Of a stretch of 64,000 bases of DNA, positions 53,007 through 61,340 are shown in pieces; the stretch's first letter is position 1, and every line of letters starts with the position of its first letter. The stretch covers positions 1 through 64,000 of the forward strand of contig PSMW01000019.1 of assembly GCA_040290295.1 (NCBI GenBank). Reading direction: 5' to 3'. Position numbers and translations under genes: made by a program. The notes beneath the pieces were generated by a model, which did not search any database, was not told where the DNA came from, and saw only the letters and a list, made by a program, of their open reading frames with translations. Source of the stretch: CAADGV01 sp040290295. GTDB taxonomy: Bacteria; Bacteroidota; Ignavibacteria; UBA10030; UBA6906.

Positions 53007-53034
53007 TTGACAACGATGCATATTTGTTTATATT
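53007..53034 (+). promoter_or_regulatory. Strong sigma-70-type promoter for the ATP-grasp/GNAT/KamA unit
   Basis: TTGACA (53007-53012), 16-base spacer, TATATT (53029-53034): the best consensus match in the window. The predicted transcript start is near 53041. No other promoter or terminator was seen until 57112, so the four genes to 57105 form one unit. Confidence 0.65.
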
Positions 53035-53109
53035 TAGAGGTGAAAGATCTATGTCCAATATCGAGGAGAGTTTCTGGATCCGTCCAACGACAAGCTTTCG
53101 CAGAAGCAA

Positions 53110-54252
53110 TTGACGATTGCACTCGTCTATAATCTTAAAGCGGAAGCACTCTCTCACCTCAGTCCTGTTGCGCACACCGAGCAACTCTCTGCTTCAGCAT
53201 CGTCATCCCACCATCCGTCCGACGCGTCGGTCACGTTACGCAAGCTTCATCGCGAGAGGGACATGTACGCCGAATGGGATACCGCAGAAACGGTCAATGC
53301 GGTGCGCGATGTTCTGGCGGAACGCTACCGCGTGTTGATGATCGATGCGAACGACGACGCGTACAACAAGCTCGTTGCATCCCGTCCCGATTTTGTCTTC
53401 AACATTGCCGAGGGCTTGCACGGGGTTTCACGCGAGTCGCAGATTCCGGCAATCTTGGAGATGCTGCAGATCCCCTATCTGGGTTCTGATCCGTTGACGT
53501 TGGGGATATGTTTGGACAAGTCGCGCGCAAAAGAAATCCTATCGTACTATCGAATTCCAACAGCGGGCTTTCGCGTTATTCGATCGATGGATGACTTCGA
53601 GGATGTCCGTGTGAAGTTCCCCGCGATCGTCAAGCCCTTGCACGAAGGTTCGAGCAAAGGTATCTATAATTCATCGGTCGTGCGCAATCCGGATGAATTA
53701 ACAAGCGAAGTCCGCATCGTGCTGGAGACGTACGATGAGCCTGCCTTAGTGGAGGATTTCCTTCCCGGGCGTGAGTTTACGGTTGCCCTTCTGGGCAACG
53801 GTAAGGAGGTGCAAGTCCTGCCGCTTGTGGAGATCAAGTTCGACGCATTGCCTGCCGGTGTTAATCCCATCTATTCGTATGAAGCAAAATGGATATGGGA
53901 TCAGCGCGACAGACCGCTGGATGTCTTCGAGTGTCCTGCAAGTGTGGAGGACGCGCTCCGAGAGGAAATCGAACGGATTTGTAAAGAGGCATATCGTGTG
54001 CTGAATTGTCGCGACTGGTCACGCATCGATGTTCGGCTGGATGCGCACGGCAAACCGCACATTCTCGAGATCAATCCACTGCCTGGCATCTTGCCGAATC
54101 CCGAAGACAACTCGTGTTTTCCGAAAGCGGCTCGCGCAGCAGGGATGTCGTATAATCAACTCATTAACACTGTGCTCGATATCTCTATGAAGCGCAACGG
54201 CTTGACGCCGATAACTCCCATGGCGGGCAGGGCGGTCGCTGTTCAATACTAA
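53110..54252 (+). CDS. D-Ala-D-Ala-ligase-like ATP-grasp enzyme (first of two)
   Basis: 380 residues from TTG at 53110, an uncertain start. The same frame is open upstream, and a CTG at 53074 has GAGGAG (53063-53068) 5 bases before it. Ddl-like layout: TIALVYNLKAEALS; a serine/histidine-rich insert; DFVFNIAEGLHGVSRESQIP; YLGSDPLTLGICLDKSRAKE; then the ATP-grasp: FPAIVKPLHEGSSKGIYNSS (glycine-rich loop), LVEDFLPGREFTVALLGNGK, and the metal site SRIDVRLDAHGKPHILEINP. It would ligate an acyl-phosphate amino acid to an amine. It is probably not a true cell-wall Ddl because a second copy, GNAT and KamA follow. Confidence 0.82.
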   Translation: MTIALVYNLKAEALSHLSPVAHTEQLSASASSSHHPSDASVTLRKLHRERDMYAEWDTAETVNAVRDVLAERYRVLMIDANDDAYNKLVASRPDFVFNIAEGLHGVSRESQIPAILEMLQIPYLGSDPLTLGICLDKSRAKEILSYYRIPTAGFRVIRSMDDFEDVRVKFPAIVKPLHEGSSKGIYNSSVVRNPDELTSEVRIVLETYDEPALVEDFLPGREFTVALLGNGKEVQVLPLVEIKFDALPAGVNPIYSYEAKWIWDQRDRPLDVFECPASVEDALREEIERICKEAYRVLNCRDWSRIDVRLDAHGKPHILEINPLPGILPNPEDNSCFPKAARAAGMSYNQLINTVLDISMKRNGLTPITPMAGRAVAVQY

Positions 54253-54287
54253 CGCGTGATCATTCACTCACCAGTACCGGGGTTGTT

Positions 54288-55391
54288 ATGAGGAAAAAGC
54301 TACGAATCGCAGTGCTGTACAATGAGCCGGTTATCGGGACGGAAGCCAGCCGTAAATACATTTCCGAAAACGGCTTGCTTCAGGAAGGTCCTGCCGTTCC
54401 TGCGCACGAACGCAAACGTCTAAAGAGCGCTCTTCCGCCCGGTGTGGATCTCAGCGAAGTAGGTGTGGTCGAAGAGATGGAGGATATCAAAGAGGCATTG
54501 ACGTCGCTCGGGTACAAGGCGATCGTCATGAACGTTGATAGCGATATCCATAGGCTCATTACCTTTCTGCGCGAGGAAAAGCCCGATCTCATTTTCAATC
54601 TCGTTGAAAGCATCGAGAATGAATCCGTTCTGGAAATGAATGTTTCCGCCCTGTACGAACTGTTTAAGATTCCTTACACAGGCGCTGGACCCCTCGCCTT
54701 GGGTACGGCTCTCAACAAGCCGCGAGTGAAAGAGATTCTCTTCGCCAACGGCATCAAAACGCCGGCGCATCAGGTCTTCAAGGTCTCGGACAAGATTGCA
54801 GTGAAAGATGGGATGGAATTTCCGCTCATCGTCAAACCGGCGCGCGAAGATGCTAGTGTCGGTATCTCCGAGAAATCGGTGGTGTGTTCGCTCAACGAGC
54901 TGCGACGACAGGTGCGGTACATTTGGGCAGAGTTCGAGCAACCTGCTCTGGTCGAGCAATTCATCGACGGACGAGAGTTGAACGTTGCCATCGTCGGCAA
55001 CAAGAAACCGATCGTGTTGCCGATTTCGGAAATCGACTTCTCCGGTCTCACGCCCGGTATGCACAAGATTGTCAGCTATGCCGCCAAGTGGTTGAACGGA
55101 ACGGTGGAGTACGAGGGCACAAAGGGCGTATGTCCCGCTGAACTTCCTGCGGCGACGGAGGCGGAGTTGAAAGCGATTGCACTGAAGTGTTACGAACTGA
55201 TCGGTTGCCGCGACTATGCGCGCGTCGATTTCCGGCTCTCGGCAGAAGGCACTCCCTACGTGCTGGAGGTGAACCCGAATCCCGACATATCGGACGACGC
55301 AGGCTTTGCCCGCTCAGCGAAGGCGTACGGATACGCCTTCCCACAAATCATCGGCAAGATCGTCGAATCGGCGCTTGAACGTGTCCAGTGA
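54288..55391 (+). CDS. D-Ala-D-Ala-ligase-like ATP-grasp enzyme (second of two)
   Basis: 367 residues, ATG at 54288, 35 bases after the first copy. It opens KKLRIAVLYNEPVIGTEASR, parallel to the first copy. Then DLIFNLVESIENESVLEMNV, YTGAGPLALGTALNKPRVKE, FPLIVKPAREDASVGISEKS, LVEQFIDGRELNVAIVGNKK and the metal-binding YARVDFRLSAEGTPYVLEVN then PNPDISDDAGF. The two copies are clearly paralogous but diverged, most of all in the N-terminal domain and the ends of the ligase domain, which suggests different acceptors. Its end overlaps the GNAT start by 11 bases. Confidence 0.85.
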   Translation: MRKKLRIAVLYNEPVIGTEASRKYISENGLLQEGPAVPAHERKRLKSALPPGVDLSEVGVVEEMEDIKEALTSLGYKAIVMNVDSDIHRLITFLREEKPDLIFNLVESIENESVLEMNVSALYELFKIPYTGAGPLALGTALNKPRVKEILFANGIKTPAHQVFKVSDKIAVKDGMEFPLIVKPAREDASVGISEKSVVCSLNELRRQVRYIWAEFEQPALVEQFIDGRELNVAIVGNKKPIVLPISEIDFSGLTPGMHKIVSYAAKWLNGTVEYEGTKGVCPAELPAATEAELKAIALKCYELIGCRDYARVDFRLSAEGTPYVLEVNPNPDISDDAGFARSAKAYGYAFPQIIGKIVESALERVQ

Positions 55392-55926
55392 CAGTCAGCG
55401 GATCGCCGCTTCGAGCGATCGCCGCGTGCGACAGCACGCTTGTTCATCCCAAGGGATCCGTCCGTTGCGAGCGACGGACGTTGAACTGCTCCACGCGCTT
55501 TTGGTTGCGACGGAGGTCTTCACCCACGAGGAGATCGCTATTGCGCTCGAACTGATGCACACTGCCTTGAACAACTCCCACCAACGAGATTATCTCGTTG
55601 CCGTGTACGACAACCCCGAGGAAGGCGGCGTGTTGGGGTATTATTGCATCGGCCCGACACCGGCAACGGTCTCGACATACGATCTCTATTGGATTGCCAC
55701 GCACCCCATGGTGCACGGCAAGGGCATCGGGCGGGCACTCCTCGCGCATGCCGAAGATCTGATTCGCTCGTTCGGAGGAACATTGGTGATCGCCGAAACC
55801 TCGTCGACGCCGCGCTACGACAAGACAAGGACTTTCTACATCAACGCCGGCTATACCGAACTGGCGCGCATTCGCGACTACTACCGTCCGGGCGACAGCT
55901 TGGTCGTGTACGGCAAGTATCTCTAA
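55381..55926 (+). CDS. GNAT-family N-acetyltransferase
   Basis: 181 residues from the GTG at 55381 (a GTG at 55426 is the other candidate; the frame extends back to 55306 but over the ligase gene). GNAT layout: GIRPLRATDVELLHALLVAT, RDYLVAVYDNPEEGGVLGYY, the beta-4 strand YDLYWIATHPMVHGKGIGRA with the acetyl-CoA pyrophosphate loop (H-G-K-G-I-G-R), and TRTFYINAGYTELARIRDYY. In archaea and some bacteria a lysine 2,3-aminomutase is paired with a GNAT (AblB) that acetylates beta-lysine. This one sits directly before the aminomutase-like gene, so that reaction is a reasonable inference. Confidence 0.82.
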   Translation: MSSDSQRIAASSDRRVRQHACSSQGIRPLRATDVELLHALLVATEVFTHEEIAIALELMHTALNNSHQRDYLVAVYDNPEEGGVLGYYCIGPTPATVSTYDLYWIATHPMVHGKGIGRALLAHAEDLIRSFGGTLVIAETSSTPRYDKTRTFYINAGYTELARIRDYYRPGDSLVVYGKYL

Positions 55927-55950
55927 CAACTCGGAGGAAAACAGGCACGC

Positions 55951-57105
55951 ATGGAACTCTGGCAGGAGATGTTGAGACAGAGTGTTGACAGTGGGAAAGA
56001 TTTGGTGGAACGATTCGGATTCGATGGCGAGTTAGCGGAGCGGCTGAACAAGCTCTTTCACATCCGCATCAATCCGTATTATCTGAGCTTGATCCGCTAT
56101 CCGGGCGATCCGATCTGGCTTCAGTGTATTCCTGATGCGCTCGAGTTGGAAGACGACGGGTTGCCCGAAGATCCCCTCGCTGAAGATGCGCACAGTCCTG
56201 TGCCGAGCATCGTGCATCGTTATCCCGACCGCGTCCTGTTTTTGACGACGAGCCAGTGTTCGATGTACTGCCGCTTCTGCACGCGCAAACGCAAGGTGGG
56301 CGACTCGACGAAGATCAACATGAAGTACATTCAGGATGGGATCGACTACATCGCCGCGCATCCAGAGGTGCGGGACGTGATCCTCTCCGGCGGCGACCCG
56401 TTGATGTTGACCGACCAGAATTTGGAAAAGGTGATTTCCGGCTTGCGCGCCATTCCGCACGTGGAGATCATTCGACTCGGCACGAAGATGCCGTGCGTTC
56501 TGCCGCAACGCATCACGCCAAAACTCTGCGCGATGCTGAAGAAGTATCATCCCATTTACGTCAACACACACTTCAACCATCCGTGGGAGTGCACGCCCGA
56601 AGCCAAACGCGCATGCGAAATGCTCGCCGACGCAGGCATTCCGATCGGCAATCAAGCGGTTCTCATGAAGGGCGTGAACGACAATCCCGAAACGATGTTG
56701 GAGTTGATGCGCAAGCTGCTGTTCATGCGCGTGCGTCCCTACTATCTCTATCAAGCCGACAGTACGAAAGGCACGAACCATTTTCGCACCCCGGTGAGTG
56801 TCGGGTTGGAGATCATGGATAAACTCCGCGGTCATACGTCCGGCTTGGCGATCCCCTACTATGTGATCGACGCGCCCGGAGGAGGAGGAAAGATTCCGTT
56901 GTTACCTCAGTACGTGCTGGGACGCAACGGCAACCAAATCATTCTCCGCAACTACAAGTACGAAATCTACACCTACCCAGACGTGGAAGATCCGTCGAAG
57001 GCGCCGGCGTCTGCTTCCACCCAAACGGTCGAGAAACGCTTCACGCGCAAACATCGGCCGGCAAAGAAGCAGACAGCGTACGAACCGGACGCAGAGCAAA
57101 TCTGA
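55951..57105 (+). CDS. KamA-family radical SAM enzyme, lysine 2,3-aminomutase-like
   Basis: 384 residues. Radical SAM cluster C103-SMY-C107-RF-C110, followed by TRKRKVGD; PLP lysine in VIDAPGGGGKIPLLPQY (K314). D270 (YLYQADSTKG) and D307 (VIDAPG) match by position Asp293 and Asp330 of the clostridial enzyme, which bind the lysine side-chain amine; glutamate 2,3-aminomutases replace these. The substrate is therefore probably L-lysine, giving beta-lysine. The N-terminal region is about 20-25 residues shorter than in the clostridial enzyme, and the C-terminus carries a basic extension. It lies 24 bases after the GNAT and is followed by a strong terminator. Confidence 0.88.
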   Translation: MELWQEMLRQSVDSGKDLVERFGFDGELAERLNKLFHIRINPYYLSLIRYPGDPIWLQCIPDALELEDDGLPEDPLAEDAHSPVPSIVHRYPDRVLFLTTSQCSMYCRFCTRKRKVGDSTKINMKYIQDGIDYIAAHPEVRDVILSGGDPLMLTDQNLEKVISGLRAIPHVEIIRLGTKMPCVLPQRITPKLCAMLKKYHPIYVNTHFNHPWECTPEAKRACEMLADAGIPIGNQAVLMKGVNDNPETMLELMRKLLFMRVRPYYLYQADSTKGTNHFRTPVSVGLEIMDKLRGHTSGLAIPYYVIDAPGGGGKIPLLPQYVLGRNGNQIILRNYKYEIYTYPDVEDPSKAPASASTQTVEKRFTRKHRPAKKQTAYEPDAEQI

Positions 57106-57111
57106 CAAACA

Positions 57112-57143
57112 CAAAAGCCCGTTGCATGCACAACGGGCTTTTG
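57112..57143. terminator. Bidirectional terminator between kamA-like gene and receiver gene
   Basis: Perfect 13-bp stem CAAAAGCCCGTTG (57112-57124) / CAACGGGCTTTTG (57131-57143) with a 6-base loop. The A and T runs are built into the stem, so it can act on both strands. It closes the ATP-grasp/GNAT/KamA unit. Confidence 0.9.
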
Positions 57144-57174
57144 ACTCTCAGCGGAACCGACCCGAGCAATCGCT

Positions 57175-57534
57175 CTACTTCATCTGTCCTGAAAACATTT
57201 CCAACAGTTTATCCACCGGAAACGGTTTTTGCAAGAGTAAGTCGCAGTCGGCTTTGCAAGCTTCTTTGACGGAGTCGAGCTCCTTGACGCCCGTGAGAAA
57301 GATGAACGGCGTGTTTGCATACTCTTTCATGGCGCGCACGCGTCGATGGAACTCGACGCCGTCCATGTGTGGCATCTTGACGTCGGAGACGATGACGTCG
57401 ATTTTTTCATGCTGGAGTTTTTCGAGAGCCTCGTAGCCGTCTTTGGCGATCGTGATCGTGTGGCCCACGGCATTCATCACTTCTTCCAACATCTCTAAGT
57501 ATTCGGGTTCATCTTCGACTGCAAGGATTCGCAT
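57175..57534 (-). CDS. Stand-alone response regulator receiver domain
   Basis: 119 residues, a receiver domain only. Acidic pair in RILAVEDEPEYLEMLEEVM, phospho-acceptor Asp in VIVSDVKMPHMDGVEFHRRV, Thr in FIFLTGVKEL and Lys in LLLQKPFPVDKLLEMF: all conserved. No output domain and no histidine kinase nearby. It would be phosphorylated by an unlinked kinase and act by protein contact. Confidence 0.92.
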   Translation of the reverse strand: MRILAVEDEPEYLEMLEEVMNAVGHTITIAKDGYEALEKLQHEKIDVIVSDVKMPHMDGVEFHRRVRAMKEYANTPFIFLTGVKELDSVKEACKADCDLLLQKPFPVDKLLEMFSGQMK

Positions 57535-57622
57535 GTGCTGTACACCAAGAGGATTGTGGGTTGATGGTTATGCCCCTGCAAAAGATACGGCAAAGGCTGT
57601 GGCTTGTCAATAGGATTGCCGG

Positions 57623-57651
57623 TTGCCTCTCGGTGCTGCTTTGAGTAGATT
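57623..57651 (+). promoter_or_regulatory. Predicted promoter for dnaG
   Basis: TTGCCT (57623-57628), 17-base spacer, TAGATT (57646-57651). The GTG of dnaG begins 7 bases after the -10, so the message would start at or next to the initiation codon. Confidence 0.4.
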
Positions 57652-57657
57652 GACGCC

Positions 57658-59559
57658 GTGAGAATCCCGGAAGCAAAAATCGAAGAGGTGCGTCGTGCAT
57701 CAGATATCGTGGACGTGATCTCCGCGTACGTTCGGCTCAAGAAGCGCGGCAAGAATTTCCTCGGCTTGTGTCCCTTCCATTCTGAAAAGACCCCCTCGTT
57801 CAACGTGAGTCCCGACCGGCAAATGTATCACTGCTTCGGGTGTGGTGTGGGGGGCAATGTGTTCACCTTCGTGATGGAATACGAGAAGGTATCGTTCATC
57901 GAGGCGGTGCGTACCCTTGCCGCACGTGCTGGCATTGCCTTGCCCGAACCGGGCGCAACCGACAAGGTGCAAGACACCGAAACCGAAACACTCTATGCCG
58001 TGTGCCGCACTGCGGCGAGAATGTTTTACGACAACATGATGAACACCGTGGAGGGAAAGCTTGCACTCGAGTATTTCCGCTACCGCGGCTTTTCGGATGA
58101 AACGATTCGGACATTCGGTCTCGGCTACTCTATGAACGGTTGGGACAATATCGTGAAGTGGGCGGAACGGGAGAAGTATCCGCTGGCCTTGGTGGAGAAG
58201 GCAGGATTGATCATCAAACGGGAAGACGGTTCGGGCTATTACGATCGATTTCGCGGGCGGGCGATGTTCCCCATTTTTTCCGTGACAGGACGTGTCATCG
58301 GCTTCGGCGCACGCAAGCTGCGCGAAGACGACACCGTCCAAGGAAAGTATATCAACTCGCCTGAAACCCCTATTTATGTCAAAAGCAAATCACTCTACGG
58401 CATCTTTCACGCCAAAGACGCTTTGCGCGAGAAAGAGCATGCCGTGCTCGTCGAAGGCTACGCCGACTTGATTTCGGTGTTTCAAGCCGGCGTCAAGAAC
58501 GTCGTCGCTTCCAGTGGCACGGCCCTGACGGAGGAGCAGATCCAACTCATCGGCCGCTACGCCAAGCAGATCACCATCGTGTACGACGCCGACTCTGCCG
58601 GATCCAAAGCTGCGCTGCGCGGCGTGGATGTGATTCTCGAGCAAGGATTGGACGTTCGTATTGCGCGACTTCCCGAAGGGGACGATCCCGATACGTTTGT
58701 GAGGAAACATGGCGGCGCGGCATTCGAAGAGCTTCTCGAAAAGGCGGTGTCGTTTCTCGATTTCAAAGCCGCCATTTTGCAAGAGGAAGGAAAGTTCGAC
58801 AAGCCTGAAAGCCAAGCAGAAGCAGTCCGTTCGATCGTCGAATCCATCGCGAAGGTGAAGGATGAACTTCGACGCTCGTTCTTTATTCAGTCGATTGCCG
58901 AGCGCTATGGGGTGTACGAGTCCATGCTCTATCGCGAGCTTGAGCGATTGATCGGCAGGGAACGAACCCGCAAGCGTTACGAGGTCGAACGCGACGCTCA
59001 GCTCACCGACCTCGATCCCACGCCCGGCGAAACGTCGGCTGTCGCTCGTCGATCGCTCGACGTTCCGGCTGTGGAGCGTGACCTTCTCAAACTCATGCTC
59101 GAGCATGGTGACGAGATGGTGCGATTTGTCTTTTCGTATGTGCGCCTCGATCATTTCTCGCACCCCTACGTCTTGCAGACGTTGACGAAGATCCTCGCGC
59201 ACGTCGAAGCCGGCGACACATGGGACGCGAACGTGCTCGTGGATGAAACGCAGGACGAAGCGTTCCGCCGCTTCATTGCCGAAGTGACTTTCAGCCGATA
59301 CGAACTGAGCAAGGGCTGGAAAACATTGGACGCCATGCCCGAAGAACCCGACCCGGGTGAGCTTGCTGAACGGTGTCTCGTGCAACTCAAGAAACAAGAA
59401 TTGGAGCGGCTGTTGGACGAGAATCAGCGTCGCATGAAGGAGGCAAGCCTGCGTGGAGAAGATGTATCGGGATTCCTCCTCCACCACAAAACGTTGCTGG
59501 ACGAGAAACGGGACCTCGAACACTATGGCTTGACGGGCGAGCGCAGTGTGCAGGAGTAG
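57658..59559 (+). CDS. dnaG: DNA primase
   Basis: 633 residues from a GTG at 57658. Zinc-binding domain with C38, H41, C59 and C62 (LCPFHSEKTPSFNVSPDRQM, YHCFGCGVGGNVF). RNA polymerase core ~110-430 with SMNGWDNIVKWAERE, the TOPRIM Glu in AVLVEGYADLISVFQAG and the DxD region IVYDADSAGSKAALRGVDV, then LPEGDDPDTFVRKHG. C-terminal helicase-interaction domain (~470-633). Makes RNA primers at the replication fork. No rpsU or rpoD neighbour is present. Confidence 0.96.
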   Translation: MRIPEAKIEEVRRASDIVDVISAYVRLKKRGKNFLGLCPFHSEKTPSFNVSPDRQMYHCFGCGVGGNVFTFVMEYEKVSFIEAVRTLAARAGIALPEPGATDKVQDTETETLYAVCRTAARMFYDNMMNTVEGKLALEYFRYRGFSDETIRTFGLGYSMNGWDNIVKWAEREKYPLALVEKAGLIIKREDGSGYYDRFRGRAMFPIFSVTGRVIGFGARKLREDDTVQGKYINSPETPIYVKSKSLYGIFHAKDALREKEHAVLVEGYADLISVFQAGVKNVVASSGTALTEEQIQLIGRYAKQITIVYDADSAGSKAALRGVDVILEQGLDVRIARLPEGDDPDTFVRKHGGAAFEELLEKAVSFLDFKAAILQEEGKFDKPESQAEAVRSIVESIAKVKDELRRSFFIQSIAERYGVYESMLYRELERLIGRERTRKRYEVERDAQLTDLDPTPGETSAVARRSLDVPAVERDLLKLMLEHGDEMVRFVFSYVRLDHFSHPYVLQTLTKILAHVEAGDTWDANVLVDETQDEAFRRFIAEVTFSRYELSKGWKTLDAMPEEPDPGELAERCLVQLKKQELERLLDENQRRMKEASLRGEDVSGFLLHHKTLLDEKRDLEHYGLTGERSVQE

Positions 59560-59589
59560 AAGGGCGAAGCGCTCTGGTGTTCAGTGGTC

Positions 59590-60184
59590 ATGCAAGTATT
59601 CTCCTCCATCGTCGATGAGTTAGTCGAGCAGGGTTGGTGTGTTTGACAAAATCTTCTTTCGCCGGAGGTGGTGAGCGCGCTGTCGGCGGAGGCCCCGCGT
59701 ACTGTGGCGCTCAGGGCAGTTCACGCCTGCCGGCATTGGGCGCGACGCGCACATCGATCGGACCGTTCGCGGCGACGCGATCTTGTGGTGGAATCCCGAT
59801 GCACGCTCGCCGGCACAGGAAACCTATTGGCGATTCATAGAGTCGTTGCGGCAGCAGTTGAACGAAATGCTGTTCCTGGGTCTCGTGTCGTTCGAGGTTC
59901 ACTATGCCGTTTATCCTCCGGGCACGCACTACGAGAAGCATCGAGACCGCTTTCGCACTTCCGCCGAGCGTGTTCTCACGGCAATCGTGTACTTGAATGA
60001 GGAGTGGCGCGCGGACGATGGAGGATCCCTTCGCATCTATCTGAGCGAAGACTGCACGCGCTATCACGACGTTCTTCCGGCAGCAGGCATGTTCGTCCTC
60101 TTTCGCAGCGAGATGCTCTTGCACGAAGTCCTTCCGGCGCGCCGAGAACGCTTCAGCCTCACAGGATGGTTGCGACGGCGATGA
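59590..60184 (+). pseudogene. 2OG-Fe(II) oxygenase (prolyl 4-hydroxylase-like), broken
   Basis: Reads from ATG 59590 (VFSSIVDELVEQGWCV) to an in-frame TGA at 59644-59646, resumes QNLLSPEVVSALSAEA in the same frame, then shifts at 59693-59696. There CCCC in place of CCC restores EARVLWRSGQFTPAGIGRDA, HIDRTVRGDAILWWNPDARS and onward to 60184. Fe ligands His and Asp in HYEKHRDRF, the distal His in MLLHEVLPA, and the 2OG-binding Arg in RERFSLTGWL are all intact. Intact length would be about 198 residues. The family hydroxylates prolyl or related side chains. One extra C fits a homopolymer error; the TGA does not. Confidence 0.85.
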
Positions 60185-60227
60185 TTGCTTTTTCCTTACC
60201 CTTCACGTATCTTCTTCGTGCACTGCA

Positions 60228-61340
60228 TTGACCACGGAGAACCTATTGGCTGACAGAGAACGACCTCTCAAACGTATCCTGGTTGTCCGCACGGACCGCC
60301 TCGGAGATGTCATCCTCACGCTGCCCATGTTCCCACTCCTGCGACGATGTTTTCCCGATGCCTCCATTGCTGTGCTTATCCGACGCTACACGGCGGAACT
60401 GCTCGAAGGGAATCCCTACATCGATGAGGTGTTGTGGTACGATCGTGACGATGGCTTGGTACCGTTCCGGGAGATGTGTGCGATGCTGCGTGCACGACGG
60501 TTCGCCGCCGCCGTTGTCGTGTATCCCCGTTTTCGCCTCGCGTGGCTGATGTTTCGTTCGGGCATTCCGCTGCGCATCGGGACCGGCTATCGTTACTACT
60601 CTCCGCTGTTCAATCGGAAAGTGTTCGAACATCGCAAAGATGCTCGTCGCCACGAAGTGGAATACAATCTCCGCTTGTTGGAGGAAATCGGCTGTACCGT
60701 GCCGGCATCGTGGAAGCCGGAGTTCACGATCGTGGTTCCCGATGCTGTTCGCGCATCGATCGATGGTTTGCTTAGCTCGCTGGGTGTGGCGTCGAAAAAG
60801 ATCGTCGTACTGCATCCGGGCAGCGGTGGTTCGGCGCGCGAGTGGCCGCTGCGGTCCTTCGGCGCGCTTGCCCGCCGACTTGCCGATCGCGGCTTTGCTG
60901 TGCTCGTCACGGGTACCCAAGACGAAGAGCAAAAGGTTCGTGCCGTTGTTTCCGCCTCCGGCGGTACGGCACTGTCTGTTGCGGGAAAGTGCTCACTCAA
61001 GCAACTTGCAGCGCTTCTTCAGCGAGCGAAGCTCTTCGTTGCGAACTCGACCGGTCCCCTTCATTTGGCTGTTGCAATGGGAACGCCGGTCGTGGGACTT
61101 TATCCGCAGCATACAGCCATGAGCGCAACGCGTTGGGGACCGTACACCGACAAGAAAGCGGTTCTCGTGCCCGACCGCCCGATCGACTGCACCGCGTGCA
61201 TCGAGAACGAGACGGAGTGCGAATGTATGGCATCGCTCGAAGTCGAACGCGTGTTTCGAGAAACGATCAACTTGATGGAACGGGTGGAGGGGGAGAAACG
61301 CGCGCTCTGCGATCGGGAAAGAGGTGTGCATGCGGGCTAA
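60228..61340 (+). CDS. GT9 glycosyltransferase, ADP-heptose:LPS heptosyltransferase-like
   Basis: 370 residues from a TTG at 60228. GT-B fold: ILVVRTDRLGDVILTLPMFP, FPDASIAVLIRRYTAELLEG, PLRIGTGYRYYSPLFNRKVF; C-terminal nucleotide-sugar side VVLHPGSGGSAREWPLRSFG, LQRAKLFVANSTGPLHLAVA and TPVVGLYPQHTAMSATRWGP. A short cysteine cluster (CTACIENETECEC) near the end is typical of this subgroup. Adds a heptose or similar sugar to the LPS core, on the cytosolic face. Overlaps the following DUF3108 gene by 11 bases. Confidence 0.9.
   Translation: MTTENLLADRERPLKRILVVRTDRLGDVILTLPMFPLLRRCFPDASIAVLIRRYTAELLEGNPYIDEVLWYDRDDGLVPFREMCAMLRARRFAAAVVVYPRFRLAWLMFRSGIPLRIGTGYRYYSPLFNRKVFEHRKDARRHEVEYNLRLLEEIGCTVPASWKPEFTIVVPDAVRASIDGLLSSLGVASKKIVVLHPGSGGSAREWPLRSFGALARRLADRGFAVLVTGTQDEEQKVRAVVSASGGTALSVAGKCSLKQLAALLQRAKLFVANSTGPLHLAVAMGTPVVGLYPQHTAMSATRWGPYTDKKAVLVPDRPIDCTACIENETECECMASLEVERVFRETINLMERVEGEKRALCDRERGVHAG

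Noticed and set aside
59644..59646. TGA in the 2OG oxygenase as selenocysteine
   Set aside because: No selenocysteine-containing version of this site is known to me, the position is not catalytic, no SECIS-like hairpin was evident, and the gene also has a frameshift.
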